The notes beneath the pieces were generated by a model. That model was given only the letters and a program-made list of their open reading frames with translations, was not told where the DNA came from and searched no databases. From an uncultured Parvularculaceae bacterium (GTDB lineage: Bacteria > Pseudomonadota > Alphaproteobacteria > Caulobacterales > Parvularculaceae): a stretch of DNA of 44,798 bases. The stretch is taken from contig CALLPQ010000113.1 in assembly GCA_938015425.1 (NCBI GenBank), positions 1 through 44,798 of the forward strand, in the 5' to 3' direction. A program made the translations under genes and the position numbers. Shown here in pieces: positions 31,040 through 39,492 of the stretch (positions within the stretch are counted from its first letter, which is position 1; every line of letters begins with the position of its first letter).

Positions 31040-31476
31040 GATTATCAGCTTTCGCTACAAGATGAGCACCTAGATTTTAACAGGGATAGGACTCATGAAT
31101 ATAATTGCTACTCAAAAAAGGGGTCTTCATCGAAGAAGAAATTTTACGTAAATCCATTTACTCTCGTTTTAATGGGTATCTTCGTTTATTTTAACTTCTG
31201 GTTTAGGCTTAGAGAGATAGGCTTAAAAATTGATCGAATTATGGTGGGTCGCTATTTTTAGTTCATTTAGTACAGTCTCATCAGGATTATAGCCTTAATC
31301 AAAACCGTAAAACATCAAAACCGTAAAACGTCTTCAGCCGGTTGTAAATCAGACATTCGTTCCCGCAAAATCATATGCTTTTGGCTCTATATTTTAAAGC
31401 TAAGAGCCTCATTGAGAAGCGTTTGGATATGTCCTTAATTATAGGGGCTATTAGTTAATGAATTCGGTAAAATTGT
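31040..31476. other. Spacer between sucD and sucA
   Basis: A 437-bp gap between two co-directional genes, unusually wide for a suc cluster. It contains a perfect tandem pair of a 15-base core, TCAAAACCGTAAAAC, at 31299-31313 and 31315-31329 (16-bp period). A plus-strand frame reaching into this region from the sucA start (ending at 31261) overlaps sucA antisense and is not credible. Otherwise I see only AT-rich DNA that may contain a sucA promoter. Confidence 0.4.
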
Positions 31477-32376
31477 CTAATTTTTAAGCACTTCAAGCAA
31501 TGTTTTTCCCATTGAGGCCGGGGTTGGAGACACAGCAATTCCAGCGGATTTCATGGCCTCTATTTTTGCTTCGGCGGTGTCATCCCCGCCAGCGACAATC
31601 GCGCCCGCATGGCCCATCCGGCGTCCTGGTGGTGCGGTGACACCGGCAATAAAGCCAACGGTTGGTTTTTTGACTTTGTTTTCGGCTAAAAACCGGGCGG
31701 CATCGGCTTCTGCAGAGCCGCCAATTTCGCCTATCATAATGATGGAATGGGTGTCGTCATCCGCTAAAAATAGTTCCAGCGTTTCAATAAAGTCTGTCCC
31801 TTTTACGGGGTCACCGCCAATACCCACACAAGTGGATTGACCAAGACCAGCCATGGTTGTCTGGTGCACCGCTTCATAGGTCAGCGTGCCGGAACGTGAA
31901 ACAATACCCACATGACCATCACGATGAATATGACCTGGCATAATCCCGATTTTACATTCATCGGGGGTAATGACACCAGGGCAGTTGGGACCAACAAGGC
32001 GGGTTTTTGATCCCGTAAGGGCGCGTTTAACCCGCACCATATCTTGCACCGGAATGCCTTCGGTGATGCAAACTACCAATGGGATCTCGGCTTCAATTGC
32101 TTCCAGAATTGAATCGGCGGCGAAAGGTGGGGGAACGTAAATGACGCTAGCGTCAGCGCCGACATTTTCTTTTGCCTCAAGGACTGTGTCATAAACCGGC
32201 AGTTCGGCCCCTTTGGCGTCTCCGCCGCCCGTCCATGTCATACCGCCTTTACCGGGTGTCACGCCGCCAACCATTTTAGTGCCATAGGCAATGGCTTGTT
32301 CAGTGTGAAATGTGCCTTGGCTGCCTGTTAGCCCTTGGCAGATAACTTTGGTATTCTTGTCGATTAAAATGGACAT
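31477..32376 (-). CDS. sucD: Succinyl-CoA synthetase alpha subunit
   Basis: The alpha subunit binds CoA and carries the phosphohistidine intermediate while succinyl-CoA is converted to succinate with ATP or GTP formation. The 299 residues show the CoA-binding N-domain ([19 protein letters not shown]), [20 protein letters not shown], and the active-site histidine in [13 protein letters not shown]. The start at 32376 is supported by a GGAG site. Its partner gene sucC is not directly upstream as usual but 4.4 kb away on the other strand, so the two subunits cannot be translated from one message. Confidence 0.97.
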   Translation of the reverse strand: MSILIDKNTKVICQGLTGSQGTFHTEQAIAYGTKMVGGVTPGKGGMTWTGGGDAKGAELPVYDTVLEAKENVGADASVIYVPPPFAADSILEAIEAEIPLVVCITEGIPVQDMVRVKRALTGSKTRLVGPNCPGVITPDECKIGIMPGHIHRDGHVGIVSRSGTLTYEAVHQTTMAGLGQSTCVGIGGDPVKGTDFIETLELFLADDDTHSIIMIGEIGGSAEADAARFLAENKVKKPTVGFIAGVTAPPGRRMGHAGAIVAGGDDTAEAKIEAMKSAGIAVSPTPASMGKTLLEVLKN

Positions 32377-32644
32377 GCGTGCTCCGTTTATAAACGTGAA
32401 TCAGATGCCCATGGGCATCATTTTCATAATCTCTTAAACCTGTCATGCCCGCACTGCAACATGTCAAAGCTCACGAAAGTGGGAAAGTTTGGTTTATCTG
32501 CCAAAAAAATGCTATTCCCTCTTAAAATCCGGAGTACGAAATTTTAAAAGTTTAAAAAAGCCGACCATGGACTTAGAGCAAAGCTAATAAGGGGCGGGGA
32601 GTTGATCGTTCATTGTCATTGTGAAAAGGCTATTTTAAATACCC

Positions 32645-34297
32645 CTAAAAACCACCGCCTGTTTTGAAGCCGCCACCGCCGCGCCTTCCGCCGCCTCCAC
32701 TCCTTCTGGGTAGGCGCACACGGGGTGCACGCTGACGTTGATGATGGCGGCGTGTACTGATGGTGCGGGAGCTGCGCCGGTGACGGCGGGGTCTTTTGCG
32801 GGAATTGCCGTAAGATCCACCATTTATAATGACGCTGTCTAATAGATCGCCAAGTCCTCGGCCTAATTCGCGTTCAATCTCGCGGCTGATATCATTGCCG
32901 ATGCGACCCCAATTGGTTCGTCTCTGTCCGTGTCCCCGTCCGTGTCCCCGTCCTGATCCGGGAAGGCCGAAACCGCCGCGCCATGCGTCACCGCCAAAAT
33001 CATCTTGCCAGTCGCGACTACTAACCCTGTGGCGTTTTTCAAGAAACCGCCATAAGTCGTGTTTATTCACTTCGCCGGTATTATATTCATTCAACATTCG
33101 GCTAATTTTTCCGGCATTTTTGAAATAAGATCGATGACTATCATAACGCTCATTTTTAAATCGTCTACGGATGTTTTCTAACCCTTCAAGAGATTTTTTA
33201 TAGCGTTTGAAACGTTTTTTGTTACCCCGCTCATCGTCTTCCAGTGTCAGGCGTTCCAACCGCAATTGCGCAAGGGTTTCAACTAAAGCATCGTCTTCCG
33301 GTGTTAGGGTCTCGGCGGCTAGAATCTTTAAATCGGGAATTGATTTTTGTGATATGGCAGTGGTGAGCAAGTCTTGTGCTTCTTTAAGGGGGCCTTTTTC
33401 ACCCTTTTCTGCGTCATCGACCTGATTTTGCAAGTGATGATGGCGCGTTTCTGCTGCAACGATCTTATCATCATAATCGTCAAGCAATTTGCGTTGGGTT
33501 TCCACATTATCGCGTAACTTATCCACGCCATCATTTTCCAAAGCCTTGCGTTCATAGGCTTCGATTTCGTCGGCCAAATGTGAAGCTTTTTCTTCAACGT
33601 CGAGCACATGCTCGGCTAAGCGCTCTGGTATTTCCAGCAAGCGTTCATAGTTTAAACGGGCATCACGATATTTAATAAGGCGCGCCACCCAGCGATCAAG
33701 CATTGTTGAAAGGGGGCCCGCTTTATAGTCTTTGGTCGCATATTTGCGTTTCCATAAATATGAAAAAAGGGGATCATCTTCATACAGCTTACCTTTTTCC
33801 GTACGGTCGGCGATAGCAACATTGCGTTTGCTGGCTGCATGATCAACGATCGCATTCGCTTCTTCTAGGGTATTAGCCAGACCTTGATAAGGGGCATCAT
33901 TTTCAAGACGTTTTTGGGTTTTGTTGGACGCATCTTCATGCCGGTCAATGGCTTCTCTTAAAATTTGTTCTTGGGTTTGACGGTCTTCTTCTAATTTTTC
34001 TAATGTTGTAACCGCCTCATCGCGTTCGTCTTGTAGCTGATTAATATGGTTTTGGTGCTCTTCAACTAGGGATTGGGCTTTGTTATCGACGCGGCCAAGG
34101 GCGTCAACCCCTTCTTCATAGGCACCAAGACTTTCTAATCGTAATTGTGAGAATTTTTGGAAACATGTTGCCTCTTCATGGCGCATTTCCATTAAATTAT
34201 TGGTCGTATTGCTGGCCTCATTACTGGCTGTGTGCAATATGTCGCGAGAATTTCTGATGGCTTCATCAATTTCGCGTAAAACGTCTCTGCCTTGCAT
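32645..34297 (-). CDS. Uncharacterised coiled-coil protein with Arg/Gly-rich C-terminal tail
   Basis: I do not recognise a named family. The 550 residues have no signal peptide or membrane segment. About residues 1-410 are strongly charged and helical, with long coiled-coil stretches such as QDERDEAVTTLEKLEEDRQT. The last 130 residues change abruptly to a basic, Gly-, Arg- and His-rich low-complexity region: GSGRGHGRGHGQRR, a helical patch SREIERELGRGLGDLLDSVI, then Arg-rich blocks, ending GGGGRRGGGGFKTGGGF. Such tails often bind nucleic acid or assemble with other proteins, but neither is shown. A strong GGAGG site precedes the start. It is the last gene of a probable three-gene operon transcribed away from sucC. 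Confidence 0.75.
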   Translation of the reverse strand: MQGRDVLREIDEAIRNSRDILHTASNEASNTTNNLMEMRHEEATCFQKFSQLRLESLGAYEEGVDALGRVDNKAQSLVEEHQNHINQLQDERDEAVTTLEKLEEDRQTQEQILREAIDRHEDASNKTQKRLENDAPYQGLANTLEEANAIVDHAASKRNVAIADRTEKGKLYEDDPLFSYLWKRKYATKDYKAGPLSTMLDRWVARLIKYRDARLNYERLLEIPERLAEHVLDVEEKASHLADEIEAYERKALENDGVDKLRDNVETQRKLLDDYDDKIVAAETRHHHLQNQVDDAEKGEKGPLKEAQDLLTTAISQKSIPDLKILAAETLTPEDDALVETLAQLRLERLTLEDDERGNKKRFKRYKKSLEGLENIRRRFKNERYDSHRSYFKNAGKISRMLNEYNTGEVNKHDLWRFLEKRHRVSSRDWQDDFGGDAWRGGFGLPGSGRGHGRGHGQRRTNWGRIGNDISREIERELGRGLGDLLDSVIINGGSYGNSRKRPRRHRRSSRTISTRRHHQRQRAPRVRLPRRSGGGGRRGGGGFKTGGGF

Positions 34298-34363
34298 TAT
34301 GAAAGCCTCCGCACTCTGGATGGGCGAGCAATAAATGTAGAAGGGGTGGGAGATGATTGTTGG

Positions 34364-35350
34364 TTACCAGTCAAGGATAGCGCCCCCATCTGTTTCGATT
34401 GAGTATACGGGACGTAAGCTGCCGCGTTTTTTTGCGCCAATTTCCGCCATTTGTAAAATTTGATCATCTTGTTTATCTGCTTTCACGCGGTCAAAAACGC
34501 GCTCGCTAACGCGGACGCCCCATTTGGCAGTGCGCTTTGTTTTTTGATCCTCTTCGCTGGTGATTTCGATTGGGATGGCTTTACCGTTAAGGTCTAAAGC
34601 TTCCACAATTAAATAATAATTTTGCCCGTTCGGGTTATTGTCAGGAATACGGAAAACTCCCGATAATTCTCCGGGGCGAGAGACAATGCGTATTCGGAGG
34701 TTTTTTTCTAGATCCTCATTAACAATGTTTAATGCGTTAACGGAAGATTTTAATTGTTTGGGATTATCTTCTTTAATCGCGTTTTGACCCTCTGTAAAAT
34801 AAGTATTGATTTTGTCTCGTGAAAATTGCGTTTGGGCGAGTGCGGTTGCGCTTTTATAAGTTTCATTTAAGGCTGTTTGGTTTTTACTAAAAGCAGAATT
34901 GGCGGGACCTTTGATGCCGAATTGATATATGCCGACACTCAAGAATGCCAAACCCAAAACAGCGATAAGAGGTTTTAACCACCGGTCGCGGGCAATATAA
35001 AATTTAGCCATTTTTATAGAAAGGCTATTTTCCGGCGGGGTGTAAACAAATCTGTTTTCTTCAAGGGCTTTAACGCCGTCTTGTAAAATATGATCAGATA
35101 CTTCGATGCCTTGGCCAGCATAAATATCCCTCAACCGTTCGATCATTGCATTTTCGCGTGCATCAATGCCCAGTTCTTTTTCAACAATCAAAGCGCGGTG
35201 GCGCAACGTATCAACAATATCCATCGCCATCATCACATCATCTAGTTTTTGCGGCGATCGGCTAGTCGATGTTTCTAAAGGGGAGGCGGGTGTAGAAGAT
35301 GATGGGGCTTCCTCCCCCAAGCCGTGGCTATCTTCGGTTTGTGATGTCAT
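34364..35350 (-). CDS. Uncharacterised single-pass membrane protein (possibly DUF6384)
   Basis: The 328-residue protein has a Ser/Thr/Pro-rich N-terminus and a conserved-looking helical region KLDDVMMAMDIVDTLRHR (about 35-52). Another segment is ERLRDIYAGQGIEV. One membrane helix follows at about 125-145, then a 180-residue C-terminal domain of mixed helix and strand. With Arg and Lys on the N-terminal side of the helix, the N-terminus is probably cytoplasmic and the C-domain periplasmic. From memory it resembles a family listed as DUF6384, found near TelA-type genes; I cannot verify this. It sits 65 bp after the TelA-like gene and 66 bp before the coiled-coil gene. Function unknown. Confidence 0.75.
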   Translation of the reverse strand: MTSQTEDSHGLGEEAPSSSTPASPLETSTSRSPQKLDDVMMAMDIVDTLRHRALIVEKELGIDARENAMIERLRDIYAGQGIEVSDHILQDGVKALEENRFVYTPPENSLSIKMAKFYIARDRWLKPLIAVLGLAFLSVGIYQFGIKGPANSAFSKNQTALNETYKSATALAQTQFSRDKINTYFTEGQNAIKEDNPKQLKSSVNALNIVNEDLEKNLRIRIVSRPGELSGVFRIPDNNPNGQNYYLIVEALDLNGKAIPIEITSEEDQKTKRTAKWGVRVSERVFDRVKADKQDDQILQMAEIGAKKRGSLRPVYSIETDGGAILDW

Positions 35351-35415
35351 ATATTCTGCTCTAAATATTAATTTTTGCTGTGCTTTTACTCTTGGTTGCT
35401 ATGGTTTTGTGTAGG

Positions 35416-36642
35416 TTAAGCTTTTTCAAGAGCCGCCGCGGCCCCGGTTTCAACCAGCTTGGCAAGACGTTTTTTGCCATCTTCAACCGCGGTGCGAATT
35501 TCGTCAGCGTTTTGGGTCGAGAGAATCCGCATTTCAGCAATAATCTCTTGCGAGCGTTCTTGATAATTAATCACGCTATCGACGAGTGTCTTAACCGCCG
35601 CCGCCGATATAGTTGGTCCGTATCCGGCTTTAATGGCGGCTTCTTGTACTTTGCCGCCAATATCTGACAAAGTCTCCAGACTATCTTCGATCCCTTTTTT
35701 CATGGCTTCTAATGTTTGGGTTGATTCATGTAGCCCATGCATGCCCGTCAAGCTTGCGCTTAAAGCCGTTAAAACAGTTTCATTGGTGCCGAAAAAAGAA
35801 ATTGATTGGGCGTAAATACGCTCTTTCGCGTTGGTGGTTTGGACAAGGCGGGTCATAATCACTTCAGAGGTGTTATAACCGACGGTGATATTATCCGATA
35901 AATCTTTGGCGATTTGATAACGTTTTTCTTGTTGTTGTGTGTGGCGCAGGGCTTCGTCGCGCTCTAATTCCAAACGGGCCCGTTCCGCCGCATCGTCGCC
36001 GCTATAGGCGGCCACTTTATCAGAGGCCTCTGTAAGGGAATGTTTGGACAGGGTGAGAAAATGTTCACCCGTATTTAAAACTTCTAATGCGAGGACTTCT
36101 GATTGTTTTAGGGCGCCCCTGAAATCACGGTAAGCCTCCAGGATACGGGTTTCGCGTTCTACCTGATTGCGGGTCTCATCAGCCACTTCCAGATAAAGTT
36201 TCCGGATTTTATCGAAGCGGCTGGCGATATCGCCGCGGGTCATTTTCATCCATACATTGGAAACCCGTTCCATAGTGGAAATCTTACCGTCCGCATACTG
36301 GTCCACAAGGTTTTTTGCGTCATCGCGAATCGAATCAAACGCGGCTGTGATGCCTTCATAGCGTTCACCCACCTGCATGCCGGCCACTTGTTCGCGCACC
36401 ACTTCGTTAAAATGGGAGGCTTGGTCTAGAGTGCGGGCGATGGCGGCCACTCTGTCTTCGTCCAAATCAGATATTTGATTTAAAAGGGAGATAATAGGGG
36501 CTGGTGCCGCGTCGCCTTCTCGGGCGAAGCCCATTACTTTTAGCTCGCCAATGGCGCGATCCAGATATTGCAAGGCTGTTGGGCGTTTTGGTGATTTGGT
36601 TAGGGTCATTGCAGTCGGTGTTTCTGGTGTGGTCTTGGGCAT
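35416..36642 (-). CDS. TelA-like all-helical protein of unknown function
   Basis: The 408-residue protein is predicted cytoplasmic: no signal or membrane segment. It is almost entirely helical, with coiled-coil stretches and a pattern that resembles the toxic-anion-resistance TelA family, for example SISFFGTNETVLTALSAS followed by THESTQ-like residues and DSVINYQERSQEIIAEMR. The resemblance is by eye and weak. Some relatives may be labelled 'cell surface protein', which the sequence does not support because there is no export signal. The ribosome site GGGAGG is strong. It is the first gene of the three-gene cassette and diverges from sucC across a 183-bp spacer. TelA proteins occur with membrane-stress and tellurite systems, so an envelope-stress role is a guess. 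Confidence 0.72.
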   Translation of the reverse strand: MPKTTPETPTAMTLTKSPKRPTALQYLDRAIGELKVMGFAREGDAAPAPIISLLNQISDLDEDRVAAIARTLDQASHFNEVVREQVAGMQVGERYEGITAAFDSIRDDAKNLVDQYADGKISTMERVSNVWMKMTRGDIASRFDKIRKLYLEVADETRNQVERETRILEAYRDFRGALKQSEVLALEVLNTGEHFLTLSKHSLTEASDKVAAYSGDDAAERARLELERDEALRHTQQQEKRYQIAKDLSDNITVGYNTSEVIMTRLVQTTNAKERIYAQSISFFGTNETVLTALSASLTGMHGLHESTQTLEAMKKGIEDSLETLSDIGGKVQEAAIKAGYGPTISAAAVKTLVDSVINYQERSQEIIAEMRILSTQNADEIRTAVEDGKKRLAKLVETGAAAALEKA

Positions 36643-36825
36643 TATAGATCCTCCCTTAGGTTCGATAGCCTATATGTAGGAAGTGTTGAGGGGGCTGACT
36701 AGGTTTTTCATCAATATTTTGAGACCAAACCCCGTGTTCGCGGTATTTTTATTGCGTTGCGGTTTGGGCGCGTTATAAGCGCTATTAAATTTAGTTTAAA
36801 CTGTAGCGAAGAATCAGGAATCCTC
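36643..36825. promoter_or_regulatory. Divergent promoter region, TelA-like cassette / sucC
   Basis: The spacer must drive both the leftward cassette and rightward sucC. On the plus strand TTGCGT (36752-36757) and TATAAG (36774-36779), 16 bp apart, form a reasonable sigma-70-type promoter for sucC about 45 bp before its start codon. No equally clear promoter was picked for the cassette. Confidence 0.4.
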
Positions 36826-38016
36826 ATGAATATTCACGAATATCAGGCCAAGCGCGTTTTAAAAGACTTTGGAGCCCCTGTTGCAGATGGACGCCCCGTT
36901 TATCAAGCCAAGGACGCCGAAGCGGCAGCAAAGGAATTGCCAGGTCCGCTTTATGTGGTTAAAGCACAAATCCATGCGGGTGGGCGTGGTAAGGGGAAAT
37001 TTAAAGAAGCCGAAGCCGGAGATAAAGGTGGGGTTCGTCTTGCGAATAGCCCGCAAGAGGCCGCAGAATTTTCAAAACAAATGCTGGGCAACACACTCGT
37101 GACCAAACAAACCGGCCCAGCGGGTAAAGTTGTTAATCGCATCTATATTGAAGATGGCGCTGATATTGAAACCGAACTTTACTTATCTGTATTGGTGGAT
37201 CGTGCCACCGGTCAGATTGCTTTTATTGCTTCCACAGAAGGCGGGATGAATATCGAGGAAGTTGCGGAAGAAACCCCTGAGAAAATTCACACAATCCAGG
37301 TGGATCCGGCCACAGGGTTTCAACCCCATCATGGTCGCTCGGTTGCTAAAGGTCTTGGCCTTTCTGGAGCCCAAGCCAAACAGTGCGGCAAGATATCGGC
37401 TTTGTTGTATGAAGCCTTCACGCAAAAAGACATGGATATGCTAGAGATTAATCCGCTGATCGTGATGAAAAATGGTGATTTGCGGGTTCTGGATGCGAAG
37501 ATGAGTTTTGATTCAAATGCGCTTTTCCGTCATCCCAATATTATGGAAATGCGTGATGAAACCGAAGAAGATCCGTTGGAGTTGAGAGCATCTGAATTCG
37601 ATTTATCCTATGTTAAACTGGACGGCAATATCGGGTGTATGGTCAATGGTGCCGGCCTTGCCATGTCGACCATGGATATTATCAAACATTATGGGGCGGA
37701 GCCTGCAAACTTTCTAGATGTTGGCGGCGGTGCGACAAAAGAAAAAGTCACCGAAGCTTTTAAAATTATTACTTCAGACCCCGGTGTTAAGGGGATTTTG
37801 GTCAATATTTTTGGCGGCATCATGCGATGTGACGTGATTGCGGATGGTGTGGTTGCAGCGGTTAAAGAGGTGGGTTTGTCTGTACCACTTGTTGTGCGCC
37901 TTGAAGGCACCAACGTTGAAGAAGGAAAAGCCATCATTAATGGCAGTGGTCTTAACGTAATCGCGGCTGACGATTTGGAAGATGCTGCAGAAAAAATTGT
38001 GAAAGCCGTTGCATAA
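36826..38016 (+). CDS. sucC: Succinyl-CoA synthetase beta subunit
   Basis: The beta subunit binds nucleotide and succinate and completes succinyl-CoA synthetase with SucD. The ATG at 36826 is chosen because AGGA precedes it at correct spacing and the protein then begins [20 protein letters not shown], giving 396 residues, the family's normal length; an earlier in-frame start at 36757 is not credible. The ATP-grasp domain ([16 protein letters not shown]), LEINPLIV and the C-terminal [18 protein letters not shown] are all present. It is alone on the plus strand and diverges from the TelA-like cassette, which separates it from sucD. Expression of the two subunits must therefore be balanced from separate promoters. 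Confidence 0.97.
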   Translation: MNIHEYQAKRVLKDFGAPVADGRPVYQAKDAEAAAKELPGPLYVVKAQIHAGGRGKGKFKEAEAGDKGGVRLANSPQEAAEFSKQMLGNTLVTKQTGPAGKVVNRIYIEDGADIETELYLSVLVDRATGQIAFIASTEGGMNIEEVAEETPEKIHTIQVDPATGFQPHHGRSVAKGLGLSGAQAKQCGKISALLYEAFTQKDMDMLEINPLIVMKNGDLRVLDAKMSFDSNALFRHPNIMEMRDETEEDPLELRASEFDLSYVKLDGNIGCMVNGAGLAMSTMDIIKHYGAEPANFLDVGGGATKEKVTEAFKIITSDPGVKGILVNIFGGIMRCDVIADGVVAAVKEVGLSVPLVVRLEGTNVEEGKAIINGSGLNVIAADDLEDAAEKIVKAVA

Positions 38017-38080
38017 ATTTTGGCCGGATATTTTATTAGAAAATAAATTTTAGCTAGAATGAATGGTAAGTGTTTGGGAT

Positions 38081-38122
38081 CAATTGCCTGTTTTCAATTG
38101 CCCGTAATCAGTTGCCCGTTTT
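38081..38122. repeat. Three-copy 14-bp tandem repeat
   Basis: CAATTGCCTGTTTT, CAATTGCCCGTAAT and CAGTTGCCCGTTTT follow one another without gaps, 65 bp after the sucC stop and 60 bp before the next start codon. It may be a slipped-strand duplication or a multi-site binding element. Confidence 0.8.
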
Positions 38123-38182
38123 AAGGGGTCTGTTTGCAGTTATTTGCTGAATGACGCTTGATCATGATAAAGAGGTCTTTTC

Positions 38183-38689
38183 GTGGTAGAAGAAACAAAT
38201 GAAGCAACGTTGCCGGATTTAATGGCGGCGTTTTTTAAAAACCCCGGTGAACATTTTGATGCCCTCGCCGAAATGGTGTCAGATTTTGATTGCGAAAAAC
38301 TGGAAAATTTTGATGAGCTACAAAGCTTGGTGCCTGTTGGCGGTATTGTTCCTGATGAATGTCATGTTTGTATCACGGAATTTGATCAAGCCCCATATTT
38401 GTTCGTGACCAGAGCGCCCACTAAACTAGTTGCGGGCGAACATGAAACGGATATCGCGATTTTAACACGCCGTGTTGCAATGATTGCCGCTAATGAAGAG
38501 GAAATCTTTGAGTGGGTTTGTGATTTTTCGCAAACCGATCCCATTAAAAATGATGAAGGCAATGGAAATCATTCATGGCAATGGACTTTGCCGAAATCAA
38601 CCAATGTCATCGGGGATGGATATCGGCTTTTTGTTGCCCCTAAAGAAAGAATGTTCTTGTTGGATCGTATCTCGACCATTAGAGGTTAG
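38183..38689 (+). CDS. Hypothetical acidic protein, 168 residues
   Basis: I do not recognise a family. The GTG start is supported by AGAGG about 8 bases before it. The protein is acidic, has no signal or membrane segment, and looks compact and globular, with predicted strands such as CHVCITEFDQAPYLFVTR and a Trp-containing middle (EWVCDFSQ, SWQWTLP). It contains three cysteines, of which CHVC is a close pair (Cys60 and Cys62 approximately). Its TAG stop overlaps the TAA stop of the converging methyltransferase gene. It may follow sucC in transcription, but 166 bp with tandem repeats lies between. Confidence 0.7.
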   Translation: MVEETNEATLPDLMAAFFKNPGEHFDALAEMVSDFDCEKLENFDELQSLVPVGGIVPDECHVCITEFDQAPYLFVTRAPTKLVAGEHETDIAILTRRVAMIAANEEEIFEWVCDFSQTDPIKNDEGNGNHSWQWTLPKSTNVIGDGYRLFVAPKERMFLLDRISTIRG

Positions 38690-39441
38690 TCGCTTTTGGT
38701 AGATCGTTTGCTGATGATCCAAGCGCCGTGAAAGCCGCCCTGATTATTATATTTTAAATGAACATCATAAAAACCGGCTTGGTTTAAAACCTTCATGATC
38801 GCTGATAAATCATAGTGATGCATTTGAATTAGGTTTTCTGATGGCCGCCGCCCTAATCGTGCTAAAAACCGCGTGAGGGACGTGCTCCCAATAGAGATTG
38901 GATTGCTTGGCGGCCCTAGATGGGGTTCTCGCCAAAAAGGAATATGTAGGGTGAGGACAGCCCCCGGATTGGTTAAAGCTGTGAGGTGTTTTAGTAAATT
39001 AATTCCTTCTTTGGGGTGAATATGTTGGAATACGATGTAAGAATTTATCCAGTCAAACCCTAATGATGTGGGAAGTTCGGTTTGAAAAACGATATTATTG
39101 ATCTTTGCCTCTCGCACTCTTTCTTGGGCCTGTGCCACCATGGTGGGAGAAATGTCATAAGCGGTGACATGCGAAAAAATTTCTGCGAGTGCCAGGCTGT
39201 GCCTACCGACACCGCATCCAAAATCTAGAGCTTTGATGGTGTCTTGTTTCACCCATAGTTTTTCACCCCATAATTTTTTACAAAGGATAATAAGGTCTTT
39301 AATTTCTCTTTGACCTGATTGATAAAAAGCATCTATTTTTTCAGGGGTTAGTTCAGTGGATTTATATTGTGTATCTGAAAGAACACCAAAAAATGGTTCT
39401 TTTTCACCAATAATGCTCCATGGATGTTTAGGTCTTTTCAT
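38686..39441 (-). CDS. Class I SAM-dependent methyltransferase
   Basis: The 251-residue protein has a Rossmann-type SAM-binding fold: motif I ALDFGCGVGRHSLALA (about 71-86), the acidic residue after strand 2 in TAYDISP (Asp96), and a later NSYIVFQHIHPKEG. These place it in the UbiE/Methyltransf_11-like group. The substrate cannot be told; a metabolite or lipid is as likely as any. It lies 51 bp downstream of the thioesterase gene on the same strand and may share its message. The 3' end overlaps the converging hypothetical gene by 4 bp. Confidence 0.85.
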   Translation of the reverse strand: MKRPKHPWSIIGEKEPFFGVLSDTQYKSTELTPEKIDAFYQSGQREIKDLIILCKKLWGEKLWVKQDTIKALDFGCGVGRHSLALAEIFSHVTAYDISPTMVAQAQERVREAKINNIVFQTELPTSLGFDWINSYIVFQHIHPKEGINLLKHLTALTNPGAVLTLHIPFWREPHLGPPSNPISIGSTSLTRFLARLGRRPSENLIQMHHYDLSAIMKVLNQAGFYDVHLKYNNQGGFHGAWIISKRSTKSD

Positions 39442-39492
39442 TTATCTAATTTATCGCGTTTTTATTTGAAGTTAAAGTTTTGCTTAAGGCTC

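Noticed and set aside
30953-31261. A 102-codon plus-strand frame antisense to the sucA start
   Set aside because: Half lies antisense to sucA and there is no ribosome site; its single hydrophobic stretch comes from AT-rich spacer DNA.
32928-32951. 12-bp DNA tandem repeat as a regulatory element
   Set aside because: It is inside the coiled-coil gene and in frame, coding for Gly-His-Gly-Arg repeats.
38081-38122. CRISPR-like array
   Set aside because: Units are 14 bp with no spacers and no cas genes nearby; simple tandem repeat.
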